A DNA stretch of 64,000 bases from Pirellulimonas nuda (GTDB lineage Bacteria > Planctomycetota > Planctomycetia > Pirellulales > Lacipirellulaceae). The notes under the pieces were generated by a model. It saw only the letters and a list, made by a program, of their open reading frames with translations. It made no database searches and had not been told where the DNA came from. Location: NCBI RefSeq assembly GCF_007750855.1, contig NZ_CP036291.1, forward strand, positions 248,001-312,000, read 5' to 3'. Below, one piece after another: positions 37,558 through 46,700 of this stretch (positions within the stretch are counted from its first letter, which is position 1; each line of letters begins with the position of its first letter). A program made the position numbers and the translations under genes.

Positions 37558-38345
37558 GCGTCGTCCTCCCCGGGGAGCGGCGCGAAGTAGGCCTCCAGGT
37601 TCGAACGCGTATCGGGGTCGACTAGCTCTTGCAGCGTGGTCTCGAACGACTGGTCGTGGTCGGCCAGCCGCTTGAGCGCATCGACCGAGTCATAAGCCGC
37701 CAGCTCGCCCCCGCGGATCACCCCCACGCGGTCGGCCAGCTCTTCTACCAGCTCCGGCACCGGCGTGGTCATCACGATGGTCCGCCCGCGGTCGCCCCGC
37801 AGCCCCAGCAGCACCCCCTTGAGCGCGACGATGCCGGCCGGGTCGAGGCCGCCGGAGAAGGGCTCGTCCATTAACAAGTACGGGGTTTCGGCGATCAGGG
37901 CCGAGGCGAGTGCGATCTTCTTCCGCTGTCCCGTGCTGTAGTTCTGGATGGGGCTGTCTCCCTGCTCGATCAAATGGAACAGCGTCAGCAGCCGGTCGGC
38001 GTGCTCGAACAGCCGCAGGTAGTCGACGCCGTACAGCCGGCCGACCGCGATCAGGAACTCCCGCCCCGTCCTGGCCAGCGGCAGCCACGCGTCGTCCGGC
38101 AGGTAGTAGCAGCGGCGCCGCAGGTCGTACTCTTCCCGCGCGCTCTGCCGGCGGCGGACGCCGTCGAACTCGACATACCCGCGCTGCGGCCACAGCACCC
38201 CGGCCAGGCACCCCAGCAGCGTGCTCTTGCCCATGCCGTTGGGCCCCAGCAGGACGACCAGCTCGCCGGTCTGGACGTCCATGGAGATGTCCCGCAGCAC
38301 GGGGCGGACGCCGTAGTGGTGGGTGAGGTCGTGGACGCGGATCAT
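37554..38345 (-). CDS. ABC transporter ATP-binding protein
   Basis: 263 residues from MIRVHDLTHHYGVRPVL. Walker A is GPNGMGKST, the signature is NYSTGQRKK in place of the usual LSGGQ, and Walker B is YLLMDEPFSGGLDP. It would energise the adjacent membrane protein, forming a transporter with one ATPase and one permease gene. The ATG at 38345 is preferred over a frame start at 38390 because it begins directly at the conserved first strand. Confidence 0.9.
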   Translation of the reverse strand: MIRVHDLTHHYGVRPVLRDISMDVQTGELVVLLGPNGMGKSTLLGCLAGVLWPQRGYVEFDGVRRRQSAREEYDLRRRCYYLPDDAWLPLARTGREFLIAVGRLYGVDYLRLFEHADRLLTLFHLIEQGDSPIQNYSTGQRKKIALASALIAETPYLLMDEPFSGGLDPAGIVALKGVLLGLRGDRGRTIVMTTPVPELVEELADRVGVIRGGELAAYDSVDALKRLADHDQSFETTLQELVDPDTRSNLEAYFAPLPGEDDA

Positions 38346-38446
38346 CGGCGGGTCCGCCACGGCGGACGGGGCTGGGTATTGGGGACGCACAAGCGATCTA
38401 GTGGAGGATAGCGGGCGGCCTGCGTGTCGTCGCGGAGCGGTCGTGC

Positions 38447-38511
38447 AGGGTGTACGCAGTACACCACGTTGCTGAAGTCTTCCCAGCTGCTCGGTGTACT
38501 GCGTACACCCT
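38447..38511. repeat. GTGTACGCAGTACACC palindrome pair
   Basis: AGGGTGTACGCAGTACACC at 38447-38465 and its inverse complement at 38493-38511 flank a 27-bp centre. A related 19-bp copy with one changed base lies at 24039-24057. Confidence 0.8.
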
Positions 38512-38517
38512 ACACGC

Positions 38518-39249
38518 CTACTTCCGCGTCACGATCCCCGCGATCACCGCCCCCGCCGCCAGCCCGCCCGCGATCATGCCCATCAGCGGCCACGGGCCGT
38601 ACTGGGCGTCGATGCCCTCGAGGCCGTGCTGCAGGTTCATGCCGTAGATGGCGCCCAGCGTGGCGATCGGGAAGAAGAGCGCGGCCAGCACGTTCAGGCG
38701 GTGGGCGGCGGTGGCTTGGCGGGCGCCCGACTCTGCTTGTTCTTCGGCGCGGCGGGCGATGGCGTAGTCGATGGCGCTCTGCACGTCTTGTTGCAGCAGC
38801 TCCGCCTGGCGCGACAGCGCGTACGCCTTGTCGCGGAGCACGATCAGCCGGCGGTCGTCCGGGATTTCTTCGCGGGCCTTCTGCAGCACCGTGTGCAGGT
38901 TGTGCGTGGCGCGGGTCAGCGGGTGGAGCGTACGCATCAGGTCGAAGTATTCTTTGGCGCTGCTGGCGGTGTCTTCCTGGGCGTCGACCCGGTCGAGCGC
39001 CTTCTCGTACTCGGCCAGCAGCTCGCCGATGGCGAGCTGGCCGTGCACCATGCCCCCCGGCGACCACTGGCCCTGCGGGTCACGCCAGAAGAACCGCCCC
39101 TCGCGGTTGTCTTGGTCCGCCTGCGGCGGCGCGTGCAGCACCAGCAGCGTGTGTCCGTCGGCCTGCATCAGGCGTTGCCGACCGACGTCGTCCCCCAAGC
39201 GATCGCGGAATACGTCGGGGACGGTCCAGGTCGAGGGGAGCAGGGGCAT
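38518..39249 (-). CDS. Short CorA-like divalent cation transporter
   Basis: 243 residues. The C-terminus has the two helices and GMN pore motif of CorA (FPIATLGAIYGMNLQ), then a second helix. The N-terminal cytoplasmic domain is much shorter than the CorA norm (about 310-350 residues in total), with a long helix of about residues 75-180. It may be a minimal CorA/ZntB-like channel for Mg2+ or another metal. Transport activity is inferred from the GMN motif. Confidence 0.68.
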   Translation of the reverse strand: MPLLPSTWTVPDVFRDRLGDDVGRQRLMQADGHTLLVLHAPPQADQDNREGRFFWRDPQGQWSPGGMVHGQLAIGELLAEYEKALDRVDAQEDTASSAKEYFDLMRTLHPLTRATHNLHTVLQKAREEIPDDRRLIVLRDKAYALSRQAELLQQDVQSAIDYAIARRAEEQAESGARQATAAHRLNVLAALFFPIATLGAIYGMNLQHGLEGIDAQYGPWPLMGMIAGGLAAGAVIAGIVTRK

Positions 39250-39376
39250 GTTGCGGAGGTGTTAGGTTGTAGGTGTTAGGTTTAAGTCGTTAGGATTGAG
39301 AGGACAGCGGACGACCTGCGTGTCGTGACCGTGCTTTAGGAGCTGTTCGCTCGCGTGTAGCGAGTATTGCCGATTT

Positions 39377-39496
39377 GTAGGATGGGTTATCCCCGATAGG
39401 GGTAACCCATCTGCGACGGGTACACGCGCTGAGTCTCTGCGGCCAACTTCGATTCCGCTACGGATGGGTTGCCGCTCCGCGGATAACCCATCCTAC
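39377..39496. repeat. Inverted repeat with GTAGGATGGGTTATCC ends
   Basis: GTAGGATGGGTTATCC (39377-39392) and its exact complement (39481-39496) bound an 88-bp centre. Each end has a second internal palindrome using GGGTTACC or GGGTTGCC-type sequence. Related pieces occur near 32806-32860. It fills much of the gap downstream of the gene at 39511. Confidence 0.8.
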
Positions 39497-39510
39497 ATTC
39501 TCGACCCATC

Positions 39511-40569
39511 CTACAACTTTGCGCCGCTGGTGCTGATGTAGAGGAACGCTTTGCCCACCTCGTCGACGCGGAGGTTAGCCTTGAGCCGGGCCTGGAACAG
39601 CAGCTTGTCCAGCAGCCGCTTGTAGTAGGTGCGGGTGCGGGCCAGTTGGACCGGGGTTGTGGCGGGGTCGATCTTCTTCTCCGCCAGGGCCCGGGTGTCC
39701 CACAGCACCGGCATGCCGAGCCGGGGGGTGATGGCGCCCATCGCTTCGGCCAGCTTGAAGCCGTCGACCTCAACGTTGAGGAACTCAAACAGAATGGGCG
39801 CCGCCTCGCGCGGGCTGGTCTCCACCGGCCAGCCGACGGGCCACGCCCCGTCGGAGTCCTTGCGGGCAGCTTCCCCCGCTACGAACACCAAGTGCTGCAC
39901 CTCTTCTCCGCGCGGCTTGTCGGGCCGCAGCGCCAGCCCCGCGCCGCGCAGCATGCCGGCCAGCGCGGCGCCGGCGGACAGCGGGCCGAAGTCGCCCTGC
40001 ACCGGCCCCGCGCTGCGCAGCACGCCGGCGGCCCGCGGCTCGACCGAGAGCCTCAGCCGCAGCCGGGCGGCCGCGTCGCTGAGCACCTCTTCTAGCGGGC
40101 GGCCCTCGGTGTCGATCGTCAGCGGGGTCGAGAGGTCGTCGAACACCGACTTGAACTGCGGCTCGGTCAGGCCGAACATCCCCTTGGGGGCGGTGATGGC
40201 CGCGGCGCCGTCTGCCTTGAGGTCAGCAAAATAATCGCGCAGCTTCTGGCGGTCGCGTAGGCCGAACTTGGCGCCGGGGAAGATCAGCTCGTCGCGGGAG
40301 GTGAGCACGCCGGTGAGCTTGTAGATTTCTGCGCCGCGGCCGCTGAGGTCTTCGATGCGGGGCTCGTCGCCCGGTCGGCCGCCGCGGAGGCGTACGTTCA
40401 CCGCCCCTGCATCGGACAACAGTTGCAGCCACTGTTGCGCGGCGGTACTTTGCATGCCGCGGTCGGAGATCAGCTCAACGCTCACCGTCGCCCCCCACAG
40501 GGGAGCCGCGGACAGGGCTGCAGTGATTTGGGCCGCTGCGAATGCGATCAACACCAGTAATCTCTTCAT
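39511..40569 (-). CDS. Secreted protein of unknown function
   Basis: 352 residues with a signal peptide ([20 protein letters not shown]). The rest is a mix of helices and strands, including [40 protein letters not shown] and [20 protein letters not shown]. It diverges from the epimerase gene, with only 41 bp between the two start codons, so promoter elements may overlap. No enzymatic motif is seen. Confidence 0.72.
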   Translation of the reverse strand: MKRLLVLIAFAAAQITAALSAAPLWGATVSVELISDRGMQSTAAQQWLQLLSDAGAVNVRLRGGRPGDEPRIEDLSGRGAEIYKLTGVLTSRDELIFPGAKFGLRDRQKLRDYFADLKADGAAAITAPKGMFGLTEPQFKSVFDDLSTPLTIDTEGRPLEEVLSDAAARLRLRLSVEPRAAGVLRSAGPVQGDFGPLSAGAALAGMLRGAGLALRPDKPRGEEVQHLVFVAGEAARKDSDGAWPVGWPVETSPREAAPILFEFLNVEVDGFKLAEAMGAITPRLGMPVLWDTRALAEKKIDPATTPVQLARTRTYYKRLLDKLLFQARLKANLRVDEVGKAFLYISTSGAKL

Positions 40570-40610
40570 GCGGCAAGTATAGCCGCGCCTCAGGTCAACC
40601 GGAGACTTTC

Positions 40611-41609
<999 letters not shown>

Positions 41610-41765
41610 GAGGCGAGGGGTGAGGGGCGAGTGCCCAAGAGCTGCCGGCCTACGGTCGGAGCGACCCACGCAGCGGTGAACTACACTAGAAGTGTCCCCG
41701 CGATCCATCTGCGGGGGGTACGCGCCGACCTGAGGTCGGCACGATGGGGGTTCTTGGTGACGTTC

Positions 41766-43076
41766 ATGCTCCGCTACTGCGTGCTGCACTGCCTGCTCGT
41801 TGCGTCGTGCGCGGTCGCTGCGCCGATGGAGCTGGTGGCGCCCTCGGCGCTAGAGCCCAACACGTCGCCCGATTCCACCCGCGCCGAAGCCCTGTTCGCG
41901 GGGGCGCGTGAGGCGGCCGAGGCGGGCCGCGCCGCCGAGGCGTTCCGCCTGGCCGGCGAGGCGCTAGCGCACGACCCGGACCACGCCGAGGCGCGGCGCG
42001 TGCTGGGCTACACGCGCACGGGCGACGGCTGGACCACCCCCTACGGCGCGCGGATGGCGCGTCGCGGGTTGGTGTGGGACGGACGCTACGGCTGGATTAA
42101 GCCCGACGACCTGCCCCGCTACGAAGCAGGCGAGCGGCCGTTGGGCTCCAAGTGGATCAGCAAAGAGGACGACGCTGCGCGGCACGCCACGATCGAGCGG
42201 GGCTGGCAGGTGCAGTCCGACCACTGGCTGGTGACCACCAACGACAGCCTCGAAGCCGCGGCCGGGTTGTCGCAGGAGCTCGAAGCGCTGCTGGACGTGT
42301 GGCGGGCGCTCTTCGCCGACTTCAACACCGACCGGCGCGAGGCAGCGGCGTTGTTCGCCGGCGACCGCGGCCCGCGTGCGTGGCGGCGGCCGATGAAGCT
42401 GGTCTACCACCGCGACAAGCAGGGGTACGTGGCGGCGCTGCGGAGCCGGCAGCCGCGGATCGACGAGACGATCGGCATCTACTTCGACAACCTGCGCGAG
42501 TCGCACTTTGCCAATCTCGACCAGCGCGGCGGCGAGCTGGCCCGCGCCACGCTGTACCACGAGGCGACCCACCAGCTCTTTCAGGAGTGCCAGCCCACGG
42601 CCAAAGAGATCGGCCGGCTGGGCAACTTCTGGGCGACCGAGGGGGTGGCTCTGTACATGGAGTCGCTGCGGGGCAGCGGGGATCGCTACACCCTGGGGGG
42701 CCCCGACGCGGGCCGGCTGCCGGCGGCGCGGCAGCGGCTGGCCGAAGGCTACTATGTGCCGTTTGCAGAGCTGGCCGCGCTCGGCAAGCGCGACCTGCAA
42801 CGCCGCACCGACCTGCCGCCCCTGTACAGCCAGATGGCGGGCCTAGCGGCCTACCTGATGGAGGCCGAGGAGGGCGCCCTCAGGCCGGCGTTTGTCGAGC
42901 ACCTGCGGGCCGTTTACAACGGCGAGGACGACCCGCAAGACTTGCCGAGGCGTCTAGGACGCGAAGCGCAGCAGCTCGACTCCGGCTACCGCCGGTGGGT
43001 GCAGAGCTTGCCGGAGGCGACCGCCGACGCTAATTTGCAGGGCTCAGGCGGCGACGGGGCCGAACCTAGGCCCTGA
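41766..43076 (+). CDS. Secreted DUF1570 protein with HExxH metallopeptidase-like motif
   Basis: 436 residues with a signal peptide (MLRYCVLHCLLVASCAVA). A tetratricopeptide-like helical part (AREAAEAGRAAEAFRLAGEA) and a small domain precede DUF1570. The segment ATLYHEATHQLFQE carries HEATH, the HExxH zinc motif, followed by NFWATEGVALYMES. This suggests a metallopeptidase fold, but activity in the family is not established. ATG 41766 is used; upstream TTG/GTG codons are possible. Confidence 0.78.
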   Translation: MLRYCVLHCLLVASCAVAAPMELVAPSALEPNTSPDSTRAEALFAGAREAAEAGRAAEAFRLAGEALAHDPDHAEARRVLGYTRTGDGWTTPYGARMARRGLVWDGRYGWIKPDDLPRYEAGERPLGSKWISKEDDAARHATIERGWQVQSDHWLVTTNDSLEAAAGLSQELEALLDVWRALFADFNTDRREAAALFAGDRGPRAWRRPMKLVYHRDKQGYVAALRSRQPRIDETIGIYFDNLRESHFANLDQRGGELARATLYHEATHQLFQECQPTAKEIGRLGNFWATEGVALYMESLRGSGDRYTLGGPDAGRLPAARQRLAEGYYVPFAELAALGKRDLQRRTDLPPLYSQMAGLAAYLMEAEEGALRPAFVEHLRAVYNGEDDPQDLPRRLGREAQQLDSGYRRWVQSLPEATADANLQGSGGDGAEPRP

Positions 43077-43135
43077 TCGCGTGTGTCCTGGGACGAGAAT
43101 GCCGGTACAAGTGTCCTTCCCCGCGGAGACCCGCT

Positions 43136-43255
43136 ATGCTGATCCTGGCCCATTTGACCCCTGCCGAAGCCCCCTCGTTTTGGCTGGCCTTTTTGGCGGG
43201 AGCGGCGCTGGGCAGTTTGGCGGCTTGGACGCTGGTCGGATGGCGGCGGAGGTAG
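43136..43255 (+). CDS. 39-residue single-helix membrane protein, hypothetical
   Basis: The sequence MLILAHLTPAEAPSFWLAFL continues into one membrane helix ending VGWRRR. GGAGA lies 6 nt before the ATG, a near-ideal ribosome-binding site. The composition and basic C-terminus fit a short bitopic protein. The gene lies between DUF1570 and tRNA-His. Small proteins of this kind are often missed in annotation. Confidence 0.6.
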   Translation: MLILAHLTPAEAPSFWLAFLAGAALGSLAAWTLVGWRRR

Positions 43256-43357
43256 CGCCCCGCGGGCCCGCGAATCGATGTCGTCAAAATGATCGCGGTA
43301 GGTCAGGCTGTGCCTGACTTTACGGCAGAAAACAACGCCAGGCCCTGCCTGGCCTAC

Positions 43358-43432
43358 GGTGGCTGTAGCTCAGTCGGTTAGAGCGCCAGATTGTGATTCT
43401 GGAAGTCGTGGGTTCGATTCCCATCAGCCACC
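43358..43432 (+). tRNA. tRNA-His (anticodon GTG)
   Basis: A complete cloverleaf is readable. The acceptor stem pairs GTGGCTG with CAGCCAC, and the D arm (GCTC/GAGC), anticodon stem (CCAGA/TCTGG) with loop TTGTGAT and anticodon GTG, and T arm (GTGGG TTCGATT CCCAT) follow. The extra G at 43358 opposite C73 is the signature of histidine tRNAs. The 3' CCA is not encoded. Confidence 0.97.
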
Positions 43433-43500
43433 CTCCTGACAGCGGGGCCCGCCGGGCGGGCCCCCGCGCCTCGGCCCCGCCTCGAAAAGGCCCGGGAAAC

Positions 43501-43523
43501 CGCAGTTTCCTGCGTTTTTTCTT
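43501..43523 (+). terminator. Terminator hairpin with T-run downstream of tRNA-His
   Basis: CGCAG (43501-43505) pairs with CTGCG (43510-43514) around a TTTC loop, followed by TTTTTTC and TTT. A strong upstream hairpin without a T-run (about 43443-43465) may also take part. It separates the tRNA transcript from the lipopeptide locus. Confidence 0.75.
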
Positions 43524-43721
43524 TAATCGCCTGCAACAGGCGCCATCTTTGCTATCTTTCCCTACCGGCCCTACCGTCGGTACGCGCCTCCGGCGTGTGG
43601 CCCTATTTTCAGGGATGCCACAGAATCCGATGAAACCGTCGGCGACCCCGGCCGTTAAGGTGAGATAGGCGTCCCACGTCACCGCCCCGTTCCCCTCCCC
43701 ACGCACTCCTACCGCGACTCG

Positions 43722-46700
43722 ATGGAACGACTCTGCCACGCGCCGGTCGAGCCCCCACGCATCGATGTTCCCGCCGTCGACGGGCATTGGGGCATGCGGT
43801 CGCTGGTGGATGTGGCGCGTTGGCGGGGCCAGGCCGCCGCAGACCGCATCGCGTTCCGCTTCTTGATCGACGGCCAGCGAGAGACCCGCGACCTCTCGTT
43901 CGCAGAGCTCGACAGCCGGGCACGCATAGTGGCCGCAGAGCTGGCAGCACGGGGCGCCAGTGGCGAGCCCGTGCTGATCGTTTTGGAACCAGGGCTCGAT
44001 TACGTGGCGGCCCTGGTGGGCTGCTTCTACGCCGGCGCCATCGCGGTGCCGGTGTACCCCCCCGACCCCTTCCGTATCGCCCGCACGCTGCCGCGGCTGC
44101 AAGCGATCGTCCAGAACGCCCAGTGCCGGCTGTTGATCGGCTCGTCACTCACGCTGGGGCCTGCCTCGGGGGTCGTCCGCGGGCTGTGCACCGGCGGCGC
44201 CATCGAGATCGACATGCTCGACCGGGCCGCGGGACAGACGTTCGAGCCGGTCAAGATCGACCCCTCCAAGACGGCGCTGCTGCAGTACACCTCCGGCACC
44301 ACGGCGGCGCCGCGGGGGGTGGCCATCTCGATGGAGGGCCTGATGTACAACCTGCGGTCGCTGGAGCAGTTGCTGGACGTGCCCGACGCGGTGGCGCTGC
44401 AGTGGTTGCCCCCGTACCACGACCTGGGGCTGATCGGCGGCGTGCTGCTGCCGCTATTCGCCGGTCGGCAGATGGTGTTGATGAGCCCGCTGGACTTCAT
44501 GCGTAGCCCGGCCAACTGGCTGCGGGCGATCTCGCACTTCGGCGCCACCAGCACCGCCGCGCCCAACTTTGGCTACGAGCTCTGCCTGCGGAAAGTGACC
44601 GACGCCGACTGCGAGGGGCTCGACCTGAGCCGGCTGCAGGTAGCGGTCTCCGGCGCCGAGCCGGTGCGGGCCGACACGCTGCGCCGGTTCACCGAGCGGT
44701 TTGCGCCGTACGGCTTCCGCGAAGAAGCATTTGTGCCTGCCTACGGCATGGCCGAGGCGACGCTGATGATTAGCGTCGCCGGCCACGGCGCGCCGCCGTT
44801 GGTGCGGCAAGTAGACGCCGACGCGCTCTCCGAAGGGCGTATCGAGCCCGCGACCGACGCCTCGACCACGCGCGAGCTGGTGGGTTGCGGCCCGCCGGCG
44901 CCGGGCGTTGAGGTCCGCATCGTCGACCCCGAGACCCACCGCGAGACCCGCGGCGTGGGCGAGATCTGGGTCCGCAGCCCCGGGGTCGCGTCGGGCTACT
45001 GGCGCAACCCAGAAGCCACCGCGGCGGCGTTCGGCGCCCAGCTACGCGGCGGCCCCGCGGGGGGCTCGGCCGAGGGCTACCTGCGCACCGGCGACCTGGG
45101 CGCCATGTGCGACGGCGAGCTGCTGGTCACCGGTCGGCGGAAGGAGCTGCTGATCCTCGCCGGGCGGAACTTCTACCCGCACGACCTAGAGCTCGCGATC
45201 CAAGAAAGCGACCCCGCCTTCAAGCCCGATGGCGGCGCGGTGGTGAGCGCCGCGGTTTTTTCTGCCGCGGGGCGCGGCCACCAAGAAGGCCTGATCGTCT
45301 ACCACGAGGTGCAACGCCCCAAACGGCAAGACCTGGCGGCCCTCTGCCAGCGGGCCCGCGCGGTGCTGTTCGAAGAAACCGGCGTCGAGCCGCTGGGCGT
45401 TGTTCTGCTGGCGGTGGGAGACATCCCCAAGACCTCAAGCGGCAAAACCCAACGCGCCGCCTGCCGGCAGGCCCACCTGCGGGGGACGCTCTCGCCGCTG
45501 CACCAGTGGTGGGCCGACAGCGGCGACCACGCCGGCGCCGCAACGAGCGAAACGCTTGCTTCCCCCGCAACCGAAACCGAGGCGTGGCTCGCGGCCTGCT
45601 GGCGCGAGCTGCTGGGGGTGGAACACGTAGGCCGCGAGAGCGGCTTCATCGCGCTCGGGGGCCAGTCGCTGCAAGCGATCGAGATGCTCAGCCGCGTTTT
45701 AGATCGGACCGGCGTGGTGTTGCCGATGGCGGAGCTGATCGCCTCGCCGACGCTCGCAGGGGTCGCCGCGGCCATCGACCGCGCCGCCGCGGCCGGCCCT
45801 ACCGCGCCGCCACGCAAAGCCACCCAGGCCGAGCGCGCCGCAGAGTTGCCCGTGACCGCGGCGCAGCAGCGCTTCTTGCTGCTAGATCAACTAGGGGTCG
45901 CCCCCGGGGGCGCCAACCTGCCGGTCGCCGTGAGGCTGTACGGCCGGCTCGACCTCGATCGATTGGAAGACGCGCTCACGCGGCTCGTCGCGCGGCACGA
46001 GGCGCTACGCATTGGGTTCTCCCTGACGGCAGACCGCTGGACGCAGCGGCTCGCGACCCCCGCGCGGGTGCGTGTCGAGCTGCTCGAGCCGAGCGACCTG
46101 ACGAGCGACCCGGTGCGCTGGGCGCTCGATCAGCCGTTCGTCTGGCGCCCGTTCGACCTAGCAACGCCCCCGCTGCTGCGAGCCGCGGTGGCGCCGCTAC
46201 GCAGCGAAGACCAGGTGCTGCTGCTGGTGCTGCACCACGCGGTGGGGGACGGCGCCTCGCTGCGGGCGCTATTGTCTGACTTGAGCAAGCTGTACCGCGG
46301 GATCGAGCTTCCAGATGTCGATTACCAATGGTTCGACGCGGCGGTGGCGGGGGAGCCAGAGGTTGACTCCGCTTATTGGCGTGCACGGCTCGCGGAGGCG
46401 CCAGCGGCGATTGACCTTCCTTTGGAGCGCGGTCGGGCGGAATCGCTGGACGAGGTCGCCCGGGTTGAGGTGGAGCTGCCCGCGGAGCTCACCCGCTCCG
46501 TCGATCGCTTCGCGGCTTCGCGCAGCGCCACTGCGTTTAGCGTCTACCTCGCCGGCTTGCACGGGCTGCTGGCCCGCTACACGCGTGACCAAACCATCGT
46601 GATCGGCGCCGCGGCCGCGGGCCGCGACCACCCCGCGTGGCGTGACACGGCGGGCTGCTTCATGCAGACCGCGCCGGTCGCCGCACGGGTGGCGGGCGAG

